From NCBI GenBank assembly GCA_023957335.1, contig JAMLHC010000001.1, forward strand, positions 202,017-266,016: DNA of 64,000 bases. The letters are read 5' to 3'. This document shows positions 57,101 through 63,797 of the stretch, piece after piece. The stretch comes from Bacteroidota bacterium (GTDB lineage: Bacteria > Bacteroidota > Bacteroidia > NS11-12g > UBA955). The position numbers and the translations under genes are program-made. Position 1 is the first letter of the stretch. Each line of letters begins with the position of its first letter. Below the pieces are notes generated by a model. It was not told the origin of the DNA and made no database searches. It was given only the letters and a program-made list of their open reading frames with translations.

Positions 57101-58873
57101 GAGCAGAAAAAAGAGTATGAAGAAAAAATAAAAAAACTTGAAGAGAAAAAAGATGAATATATTAAGGAAAAAGGGGAAGACGAATACGATAAGGTACTAA
57201 ATGAGTATAATGATAAAATAAAAGAGTTTACAGCCATTGAACTAACCAAAGAACAATTCATTCAGTCGTTCAACAACAATTTCTTTCAAAAGAAAAACAA
57301 CAAACTCGTCATCAAAGGTTGGAGCAAACGTATAGACCACAGACACCACGCTATTGATGCGTTGGTAATCGCTTGCACAGAGCCTGCACACGTGAAACGA
57401 TTGAATGATTTAAACAAAGAGTTGCAAAATTGGCTTGATGAACACAAGAAAGATATTTTGCCTGACTTTGAAGGAAGCCCAAGTGAATTGTTAGATGAAA
57501 TTCTCAATCTTGATGAAAGCAAACGAAAAATAATCTTTAAGCAAATTGAGAAATTTAAGGCTATTGATATGCCGTGGAGTGGATTTCCTGAAAATGCAGA
57601 ACAGGAAATTCAGAAAATTATTGTTTCTCAAAAACCGAAAGACAAACTACTGATTCAGCCCGATAAAAATGGGCAATTACAAATTAAAATCCGTGGACAG
57701 TTGCACGAAGGAACTTTGTATGGAAAAAGTCAAGGGGTTGAAGCGTATAGAATTCCACTATCAAAATTTGCAGGAAAAAAGTTTGCTACCGAAAAAACGA
57801 TTGAGAAAGTAACGAATAGTTATTTGAAAGAAGCTATCAAAGAACATTTGGAGAAAGATTTTGACAATAAGAAAGAAGAAGCGTTTTCGGCAGAGGGGAT
57901 ATTGGCATTAAACAAGAAATTATCAGAAAAGAAAAGAGCCAATGAATGGAAAAGAAAAGGCAAGAAGAAGAAAGTGGGAGAAACTGCACCTCATACACCA
58001 ATTTCTTCCGTAAAAGTATTTTATAGAGCCCCCGAAAAAATTAAAAAGAAAAAAGGGCAAGAAGAAGCTGATGAGGCATTAGAACGACTTAACAGAAAAA
58101 AGGCCTACAACGAAACATTACTCGTAAAAACAGGGGACAATTATCTGTTTGCTGTTATGGAGAAAGACGGTAATAGAATCTTTGACCTTATTACATTTTT
58201 TGAAGCAGTACAAAAATTAAGAGAGGAATTCAACAGGTATTCTGATAAAAAAGCATTTAGTAAAGAGCAATTTTTCAAATCCTATTTTGAAGAAAAGAAC
58301 AAAGCAAAACTATTGTTTACTCTTAAACAAGGCGACCCTGTATATATGTCCGTTGATGGTGAAGAAGTAATAACTGACCCTGAAAGCCCACTTTATGAAA
58401 GTTTTTGGAACGATAAAGTCGCAAGAAGTAAGAACATTCATTTTGTAACTAAATATAGTGGTAAACAGATTTATTTCATCAACAATAGAATTGCTGATAC
58501 TATTGTTAGAGGGAAAGAATTTGGTTCGCAAAATGCCTATGAAATTATTGATGGTCGGTCAATAAAAAATCATTGCATTAAACTCAAAGTAGATAGATTA
58601 GGCAATATCACAAAGTCGGGAAACCCCAAAATAATTTCACCGAATGACACCAATACAGTATCTGAACCAGCGGTGAACTACGAAAAAAAAAAGTGGACTT
58701 TGAAAAGCTTTAATTCCTTTGAATCAATGGAACAAGATCAGTTGGCCTACTATGCATCTTTGCCCCCAATAGAACGACTGAGGGCTTTAAAAGAATTGGC
58801 ATTAAACGCTTTTGGTTTCAGTCAGGAATCAGACATGAATGTATCTGAACGTAAAATAAAATTTGAGCAATAA
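54197..58873 (+). CDS. cas9: CRISPR-associated endonuclease Cas9 (type II-C), with an unusual C-terminal tail
   Basis: 1558 residues from the ATG at 54197; a TTG eight codons earlier is less likely. RuvC-I 'LGLDLGTNSIGWA' (Asp8); Arg-rich bridge helix (about 56-86, 'ANRRIARGMRKLNKRYKQRR'); an acidic insertion (about 157-185); RuvC-II 'IRLELAREL' (Glu709); HNH 'YDIDHIIPQSRYFDD' (His817) with the Asn region 'KEKSNR'; a charged coiled coil (about 963-1015); RuvC-III 'HHAIDALVIA' (His1051, Asp1054). All nuclease residues are present. The PAM-interacting region ends near 'KLKVDRLGNITKSG'. The last 61 residues (from 1498) look foreign and begin at an A10 tract. The stop is 2 nt before the next gene. 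Confidence 0.97.
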   Translation: MKKILGLDLGTNSIGWALIERDFDNKEGKILGMGSRIIPMGQELSKFEQGQAQTKNANRRIARGMRKLNKRYKQRRNKLIYVLQQLEMLPKQIKLSEPFENPLKIDKVSILPIGKKQKQYSAIDLLELRVKALNEPISLEELGRIIYLFNQLRGYAGGGNEPEKEDASEEENEKEEKSGKESYVTFGKVLSLSEYKNKELKKYKVSVETEDGELKGDTYLDILKVGESFELLVNITVSKKHGETTVFKLPNKTSWRKKMENLEKELTELSKEKGREIYLSEYFLSILKENKWAKIRNNVVLRSRYQAEFDKIWKTQSENPEGTLYKALQTLSQEKLLEILKFIFPGTKETQEKYRQAGLEKGLFHLIRNQIIYYQRELKDQSNLISDCRFEKDEKAVAKSHPVFQEFKIWEQINKLTINTKTEDGKNRKGEIKYKYVDRPIPSALKEWLFDELQEKKEIGFGTVLNKLKKEYGLRDGIDFLNGMNPKAKLRGDETKLQLKKSLGEHFWNTLGLVDKERQIELWDILYNAKGNEYDLESERTSKVLSFIKKYTTNVENTEQTAIQISKIKFNRSYGALSLKAIEKILPLVRSGKYFSNDISDVLKEKIIKLVNENVSDPFEKAAQEYLESNVEVLAEGGIMNAYATILVYDKHTAKEYGETERIDSYQKIQRLTPGELRNPLVEQLISEALMIVKDIWKQYGKPDEIRLELARELKNNADRRAKIYKSNRANQTANDEVKNLLIELKQEITLANIEKYKLWLSQENLADEFVKQYKDPSKSEVEKMKLWREQGHVSPYTGQPIPLSDLFNRERYDIDHIIPQSRYFDDSFTNKVICEKAINKEKSNRTAMEYFEVGSSIPSVFSKENFIDHVNKRFEGQKRKNLLATKMPEDPVARQMKETQYISVRVKEELNKIVGNENVKTTTGGVTDYLRNQWGLTDKFKELLKSRYEKSQPLLAEMEYAKYLKVLEQKKEYEEKIKKLEEKKDEYIKEKGEDEYDKVLNEYNDKIKEFTAIELTKEQFIQSFNNNFFQKKNNKLVIKGWSKRIDHRHHAIDALVIACTEPAHVKRLNDLNKELQNWLDEHKKDILPDFEGSPSELLDEILNLDESKRKIIFKQIEKFKAIDMPWSGFPENAEQEIQKIIVSQKPKDKLLIQPDKNGQLQIKIRGQLHEGTLYGKSQGVEAYRIPLSKFAGKKFATEKTIEKVTNSYLKEAIKEHLEKDFDNKKEEAFSAEGILALNKKLSEKKRANEWKRKGKKKKVGETAPHTPISSVKVFYRAPEKIKKKKGQEEADEALERLNRKKAYNETLLVKTGDNYLFAVMEKDGNRIFDLITFFEAVQKLREEFNRYSDKKAFSKEQFFKSYFEEKNKAKLLFTLKQGDPVYMSVDGEEVITDPESPLYESFWNDKVARSKNIHFVTKYSGKQIYFINNRIADTIVRGKEFGSQNAYEIIDGRSIKNHCIKLKVDRLGNITKSGNPKIISPNDTNTVSEPAVNYEKKKWTLKSFNSFESMEQDQLAYYASLPPIERLRALKELALNAFGFSQESDMNVSERKIKFEQ
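58683..58692. repeat. A10 homopolymer at the Cas9-tail junction
   Basis: Ten A in coding sequence (codons for Glu-Lys-Lys-Lys). Loss of one A gives a stop within four codons, gain of one A a stop within seven. Cas9 would then end around residue 1500 without the tail. Confidence 0.7.
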
Positions 58874-58875
58874 CG

Positions 58876-59361
58876 ATGAATATATTTTTTAAAGAACATC
58901 AGGAAATTCTAAACGCACTCATAAAGCATCATGTAAATTTTATGTTGATAGGTGGCTATGCCGTAAACTACTACGGATACCATCGTACTACCGGGGACAT
59001 GGATATTTGGCTGGAGCCCTCCAATGAGAATAAGGCATCGTTGCTACAAGCCTTAACCGATTTGGGATTTGATGAAAAAGGGATCAATACGGTAAGGAGT
59101 TGGGATTTTACCAAGCCTCAAAAATTTCATATCGGAAGCGATGGACAGCCGGATAAAACGGAATTTATGACCCATATTTCAGGTATAATGTTTCAAAATG
59201 CTGCTGAACAAAAAATAATTACGGACATTGATGGGCTACGTTTGCCAATGATACACTACAATAGTTTGATTCAAAATAAAAAATCAACCGGAAGGACAAA
59301 AGATTTAGCCGATGTGGAGTATTTAGAAAAAATCATGCATTTGAAAAATAAACTCAAATGA
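58876..59361 (+). CDS. MNT/AbiEii-like nucleotidyltransferase in the cas operon
   Basis: 161 residues. The nucleotidyltransferase fold is marked by 'FMLIGGYAVNYYGYHRTTGDMDIWLEP' (in pieces: GG at 26-27 and the DMD acidic pair Asp41/Asp43). C-terminal helices include 'GRTKDLADVEYLEKI', common to this group. Relatives transfer nucleotides to proteins or tRNA in toxin-antitoxin and abortive-infection modules; the substrate here is unknown. It begins 2 nt after the cas9 stop, so translation is probably coupled. It is not a standard type II adaptation gene. Confidence 0.85.
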   Translation: MNIFFKEHQEILNALIKHHVNFMLIGGYAVNYYGYHRTTGDMDIWLEPSNENKASLLQALTDLGFDEKGINTVRSWDFTKPQKFHIGSDGQPDKTEFMTHISGIMFQNAAEQKIITDIDGLRLPMIHYNSLIQNKKSTGRTKDLADVEYLEKIMHLKNKLK

Positions 59362-59415
59362 TTAAACACCCTCTTTGTTTTACAATGGATAAATAATAAA
59401 AAAAGAGAAAGTTAA

Positions 59416-60051
59416 ATGCTCCAATTCAACACCTTTTACCATATCTACAACCACGCCAATGGCGATGACAACCTTTTTCGGGAAGAAAAAAACTATCCTT
59501 TCTTTCTTGAAAAATACCATCAGCATATTGACCCGATTGCTGAAACTGTTGCTTGGTGTTTGATGCCGAACCATTTTCATTTGCTGGTAAAAATTAGAAG
59601 CGAAAAGGAGATCGTTGATAATTTTTCTTCTTCCGCCTCCGCTAACTTTTCTAAAGTTCTAAACTTTAGAAAAGTTGAAGTTCTCGAAGAAGAAAAATTA
59701 AAATTCCTCAGCAAACAGTTTTCTAATTTTTTCAGCAGTTACTCACAGGCTTTTAATAAGGTTTATAACAGGCGCGGCTCATTATTCCTCAAAAATTTCA
59801 AACGCAAAGAGATAAGCAATCAAAAATATCTCAAAACCTTGATTCTGTACATCCACCTAAACCCTGTCAAACATGGATTCACACGAGATTTGGCAGAGTG
59901 GAAATGGCACAGCTTTCAAACTTTCTTTGAGGAGCAACAAGATTTGTCAAGCGAATTATTTGACAATGAAACAGGATACAAGGAAATCCACCTCCGCAAG
60001 CAAAACTATTTTAATGAATACGAGTCGCTGGAAAACTTTCTACTGACTTAG
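59416..60051 (+). CDS. REP-associated/IS200-like HUH (Y1) transposase-family protein
   Basis: 211 residues. Y1_Tnp features: 'FYHIYNHANGDDNLFREEKNY' at the start, the HUH metal motif in 'CLMPNHFHLLVKI' (His53, His55) and the nucleophile tyrosine in 'SSYSQAFNKVYNRRGSLF' (Tyr109 likely), then 'LYIHLNPVKHGF'. Single-domain genes of this type are often domesticated TnpA-REP proteins acting on palindromic repeats. It lies between the nucleotidyltransferase and cas1 with gaps of 54 and 20 bp, all on one strand. A perfect palindrome sits inside its coding sequence. Confidence 0.92.
   Translation: MLQFNTFYHIYNHANGDDNLFREEKNYPFFLEKYHQHIDPIAETVAWCLMPNHFHLLVKIRSEKEIVDNFSSSASANFSKVLNFRKVEVLEEEKLKFLSKQFSNFFSSYSQAFNKVYNRRGSLFLKNFKRKEISNQKYLKTLILYIHLNPVKHGFTRDLAEWKWHSFQTFFEEQQDLSSELFDNETGYKEIHLRKQNYFNEYESLENFLLT
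59644..59676. repeat. Perfect 15-bp-arm palindrome inside the transposase gene
   Basis: AACTTTTCTAAAGTT, loop CTA, AACTTTAGAAAAGTT: a flawless hairpin encoding residues about 77-87 ('NFSKVLNFRKV'). It falls in a stretch that appears to interrupt the protein between its HUH motif and its Tyr helix. It resembles a REP-type hairpin of the kind such transposases recognise (inference). Confidence 0.75.
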
Positions 60052-60071
60052 TCCAACAGACAGTTTCAATC

Positions 60072-61010
60072 ATGATTAAACGCACACTCTATTTTGGCAA
60101 CCCTGCCTATCTCAGCCTAAGCTACAAACAACTATTAGTTAGGCTTCCCGAAGTTGAAACGAACAAAACCCTGCATGACAAATTCAAAAAAGAGGCGGAA
60201 TCCCAAATCCCCATTGAAGATATTGGGCTTATCATTTTGGACAACAGCCGGATAACCATCACCCAATCCGTCATTGCAGAGCTGTTAGACAACAATGTTG
60301 CGCTGATAACCTGCGACAATTCGCACCACCCAACGGGCTTGATGTTGAATTTAGACGGAAACAGCCTGCAAGCCAAGCGCTTTATGCACCAAATAGAGTC
60401 TTCTGCACCGCTCAAAAAACAGTTGTGGCAACAAACCATCAAACAGAAAATCAACAATCAGGGCATTTTGCTTGAGAAACAAAAACACGGCAATCCGCAA
60501 ATGCTGTATAATATGGCAAAGCAAGTCCGCAGCGGAGACCCCGAAAACCACGAAGGCAGAGCAGCAGCCTATTATTGGCAAAACATTTTTGGCGAGGAAA
60601 AAAAATTTCAACGCGACCGCGAGGGCAAACATCCAAACTCATGGCTCAATTACGGCTATGCCATATTGCGAGCCGGTGCCGCCCGTTCTTTAGTGGGCAG
60701 CGGATTGTTGCCCACATTGGGAATCCACCACCGCAATCAATACAACTCATACTGTCTTGCAGATGACATCATGGAACCTTACAGACCCTTTGTAGATGAA
60801 TTGGTTTGTAAACTATTGCGGATATTCCCCGAATCCACAGGCGAAATTACCCCCGAAATCAAACACGCTTTGCTAGGAATTCCTGTCATAGATGTGGAAA
60901 TTGGAGGCAAGAAAAGTCCTTTGATGCTTGCATTTCAAACTACTACGGCAAGTTTGTCTAAATGTTTTGAAGGAAAAGAATCCAAAATCCTTTATCCGCA
61001 AATGCTCTGA
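60072..61010 (+). CDS. cas1: CRISPR-associated endonuclease/integrase Cas1 (type II)
   Basis: 312 residues. N-terminal beta domain from 'KRTLYFGNPAYLSL'; metal-binding residues in 'NHEGRAAAYYW' (Glu), 'LGIHHRNQYNSYCLADDIMEPYRPFVD' (His and acidic residues, in pieces 'LGIHHRNQYNSY' and 'LADDIMEPYRPFVD'). The type II-C form lacks a cas4 or csn2 neighbour. With Cas2 it inserts new spacers at the leader end of the array. It starts 20 bp after the transposase gene and ends 16 bp before cas2. Confidence 0.97.
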   Translation: MIKRTLYFGNPAYLSLSYKQLLVRLPEVETNKTLHDKFKKEAESQIPIEDIGLIILDNSRITITQSVIAELLDNNVALITCDNSHHPTGLMLNLDGNSLQAKRFMHQIESSAPLKKQLWQQTIKQKINNQGILLEKQKHGNPQMLYNMAKQVRSGDPENHEGRAAAYYWQNIFGEEKKFQRDREGKHPNSWLNYGYAILRAGAARSLVGSGLLPTLGIHHRNQYNSYCLADDIMEPYRPFVDELVCKLLRIFPESTGEITPEIKHALLGIPVIDVEIGGKKSPLMLAFQTTTASLSKCFEGKESKILYPQML

Positions 61011-61020
61011 AAGAACATGA

Positions 61021-61371
<351 letters not shown>

Positions 61372-61386
61372 TGTAACTAACAAAAA

Positions 61387-61415
61387 AAGGGGATTGTGCT
61401 TTGCACAATCCCCTT
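61387..61415 (-). terminator. Terminator of the pre-crRNA transcript
   Basis: A perfect 13-bp stem (AAGGGGATTGTGC/GCACAATCCCCTT, loop TTT). On the minus strand it is followed by seven T, on the plus strand by A. It therefore terminates transcription coming leftwards out of the array, not the cas operon. Confidence 0.85.
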
Positions 61416-61487
61416 AAAAAAATCATTTTTTTCATCGCATCAAAACTACCAATAACCCATACCTACCAAGGCTTTAAGCCATGTTCT

Positions 61488-63378
61488 GTTGTTTATGATG
61501 ATGTCAAAGATACGAATTGAAAGCAAATCACAACTATCAATTCTGTGATTAACATTTTACCAAAGTTGTTTATGATGATGTCAAAGATACGAATTGAAAG
61601 CAAATCACAACCTACTTCCATAGGGGGACGTGGGGTTGGAAGTTGTTTATGATGATGTCAAAGATACGAATTGAAAGCAAATCACAACAAATAAAACTAA
61701 TGGAAAGAGAAGAAAAAGGTTGTTTATGATGATGTCAAAGATACGAATTGAAAGCAAATCACAACAATAGTAATTGTTTTCATCTTGGTTGATAGGTTGT
61801 TTATGATGATGTCAAAGATACGAATTGAAAGCAAATCACAACTAGTTACATTGTTAGTTCTATTACTTCAGGTTGTTTATGATGATGTCAAAGATACGAA
61901 TTGAAAGCAAATCACAACTCTCGGAAGGCTTTATCCGTTTTATTATCAGTTGTTTATGATGATGTCAAAGATACGAATTGAAAGCAAATCACAACAAACA
62001 AACAATAATATGTCAAACGAAGAACGTTGTTTATGATGATGTCAAAGATACGAATTGAAAGCAAATCACAACGCCCACGATGCAGATGCGCAATACAACG
62101 AGGTTGTTTATGATGATGTCAAAGATACGAATTGAAAGCAAATCACAACCATAGCACGCGAGCAAAGTAATCTTAAATGTTGTTTATGATGATGTCAAAG
62201 ATACGAATTGAAAGCAAATCACAACAGAATTTTAGGAGAAAGAAATTCCATTTGCGTTGTTTATGATGATGTCAAAGATACGAATTGAAAGCAAATCACA
62301 ACTCCTACAGAAAAAGGGTTATTTAGTATTGGGTTGTTTATGATGATGTCAAAGATACGAATTGAAAGCAAATCACAACAAGAAGTCGCCCACAGCAGCG
62401 TAGGTTTCGGTTGTTTATGATGATGTCAAAGATACGAATTGAAAGCAAATCACAACACATTTGCCAACGGTCAAATATTCAGGCTTGTTGTTTATGATGA
62501 TGTCAAAGATACGAATTGAAAGCAAATCACAACAGCGGCTCTATCGGAGCAACCTACGAGAGTGTTGTTTATGATGATGTCAAAGATACGAATTGAAAGC
62601 AAATCACAACGGGATATGTGCATTTGCCAGTGCCATAAAAGTTGTTTATGATGATGTCAAAGATACGAATTGAAAGCAAATCACAACTTGTGCTTGCAAG
62701 TCTCTATATTTCTGCAGTTGTTTATGATGATGTCAAAGATACGAATTGAAAGCAAATCACAACTGAGTTACTGTAAAAGATTTACCTAGTCCGGTTGTTT
62801 ATGATGATGTCAAAGATACGAATTGAAAGCAAATCACAACACACCCTCAAGAATGTTAAAAAGATGATAAGTTGTTTATGATGATGTCAAAGATACGAAT
62901 TGAAAGCAAATCACAACAACTACCAAAATGATATTAAAGTTGCTCATGTTGTTTATGATGATGTCAAAGATACGAATTGAAAGCAAATCACAACTGAAGC
63001 GAAATTAGAGACTTACGCAACCGGGTTGTTTATGATGATGTCAAAGATACGAATTGAAAGCAAATCACAACATATTGTGAAAATGACAGTAATTGTCATG
63101 TGTTGTTTATGATGATGTCAAAGATACGAATTGAAAGCAAATCACAACTTGAAACGTTCAGTTTCACTATATTTGTACGTTGTTTATGATGATGTCAAAG
63201 ATACGAATTGAAAGCAAATCACAACCAGATTCTGATATTTTAGAATTTCTAAGTGTTGTTTATGATGATGTCAAAGATACGAATTGAAAGCAAATCACAA
63301 CGATAAACTCTTTTGAGTAAGACCTCCCAAAGTTGTTTATGATGATGTCAAAGATACGAATTGAAAGCAAATCACAAC
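61488..63378 (-). CRISPR. CRISPR array, 25 repeats of 47 bp and 24 spacers
   Basis: Repeats begin every 76-77 bp (61488, 61565, 61642 ... 63332). Plus-strand repeat starts GTTGTTTATGATGATG and ends AAAGCAAATCACAAC; all copies I compared are identical, including both ends. Twenty spacers are 30 bp and four are 29 bp (following repeats 5, 9, 16 and 23). The tracrRNA anti-repeat, the minus-strand terminator and the repeat's minus-strand TATCTTTG (TAnnTTTG) show transcription on the minus strand, so the leader end should be at the right (63378). The minus-strand repeat form (GTTGTGATTTGCTTTC...) resembles Bacteroides type II-C repeats from memory. Confidence 0.99.
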
Positions 63379-63673
63379 GCAGGGCAAGGTCTTTTATACT
63401 CTTGCCCAAAGCTGCATTGTACTGAGCATAACGCTCTGTGCTGCCGCTCACGGTTTTGAGCCGCACGTCCAACGCCTCCATTTTGGCATGAGCCTGTGTA
63501 CTCTCCTCCACTAATCCCCACACTTTTTGCGCAGCAAACACTCCCGCCATGGTTACCCCCAACTTCTGAATCATGCCGTCCATCTTGCTTGTTTGCTTTT
63601 GGGCGTTTGTCAAGTTCTTGCCAAACGTTCCGTCCATCAGGTTTATCACATATTCAAGGCTCATCTTGCTCAT
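63379..63673 (-). CDS. Phage tail tape-measure protein, N-terminal fragment cut by the CRISPR array
   Basis: 98 residues from the ATG at 63673: 'MSKMSLEYVINLMDGTFGK', 'QKTSKMDGMIQKLG'-like text ('QTSKMDGMIQKLGVTMAGVF') and 'YNAALGKSIKDLAL'. N-terminal helices followed by a hydrophobic/amphipathic segment are typical of tape-measure proteins, which set tail length. The phage frame is intact to base 63379 and then continues only into CRISPR repeat sequence, which is meaningless as protein. The first 30 bp next to the last repeat (63379-63408) have exactly spacer length. Confidence 0.75.
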
Positions 63674-63685
63674 ATTCTTATTTTT

Positions 63686-63718
63686 TTTGTTTGGTTGTTA
63701 ATTTTTGTTGTATCTTTG
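63686..63718 (+). promoter_or_regulatory. Possible plus-strand promoter between the phage genes
   Basis: TTTG (63686-63689), 21 bp, TATCTTTG (63711-63718). It faces away from both phage genes and toward the hairpin at 63771, so a roughly 75-nt RNA could be made. May be chance. Confidence 0.3.
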
Positions 63719-63770
63719 CAGTATTCCAAAGCGGCTAAACTATGTACAAACATGGTTCAGCAAGCAATGG

Positions 63771-63797
63771 AGAAAGGCTCACTCTGTGAGCCTTTCT
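63771..63797. terminator. Hairpin between phage genes
   Basis: A perfect 12-bp stem (AGAAAGGCTCAC/GTGAGCCTTTCT, loop TCT). It contains the stop codon of the gene entering from the right edge. T-rich sequence follows on the plus side only (ATTTT). Confidence 0.6.

Noticed and set aside
61372..61487. The gap between cas2 and the array as a CRISPR leader
   Set aside because: Array orientation puts the leader at the other end, and this gap contains the array's terminator.
63260..63378. Minus-strand reading continuing the tape-measure protein through the last CRISPR repeats
   Set aside because: The residues after 63379 come only from repeat and spacer sequence; the protein is treated as truncated at the junction.
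61488..63378. Spacers matching other parts of this window (self-targeting)
   Set aside because: By eye no spacer matches any chromosomal gene here; a full search was not possible.
63720..63770. Possible tRNA between the phage genes
   Set aside because: The segment has a faint GGTTCA-like loop but no acceptor stem, no D-arm and no proper anticodon arm.
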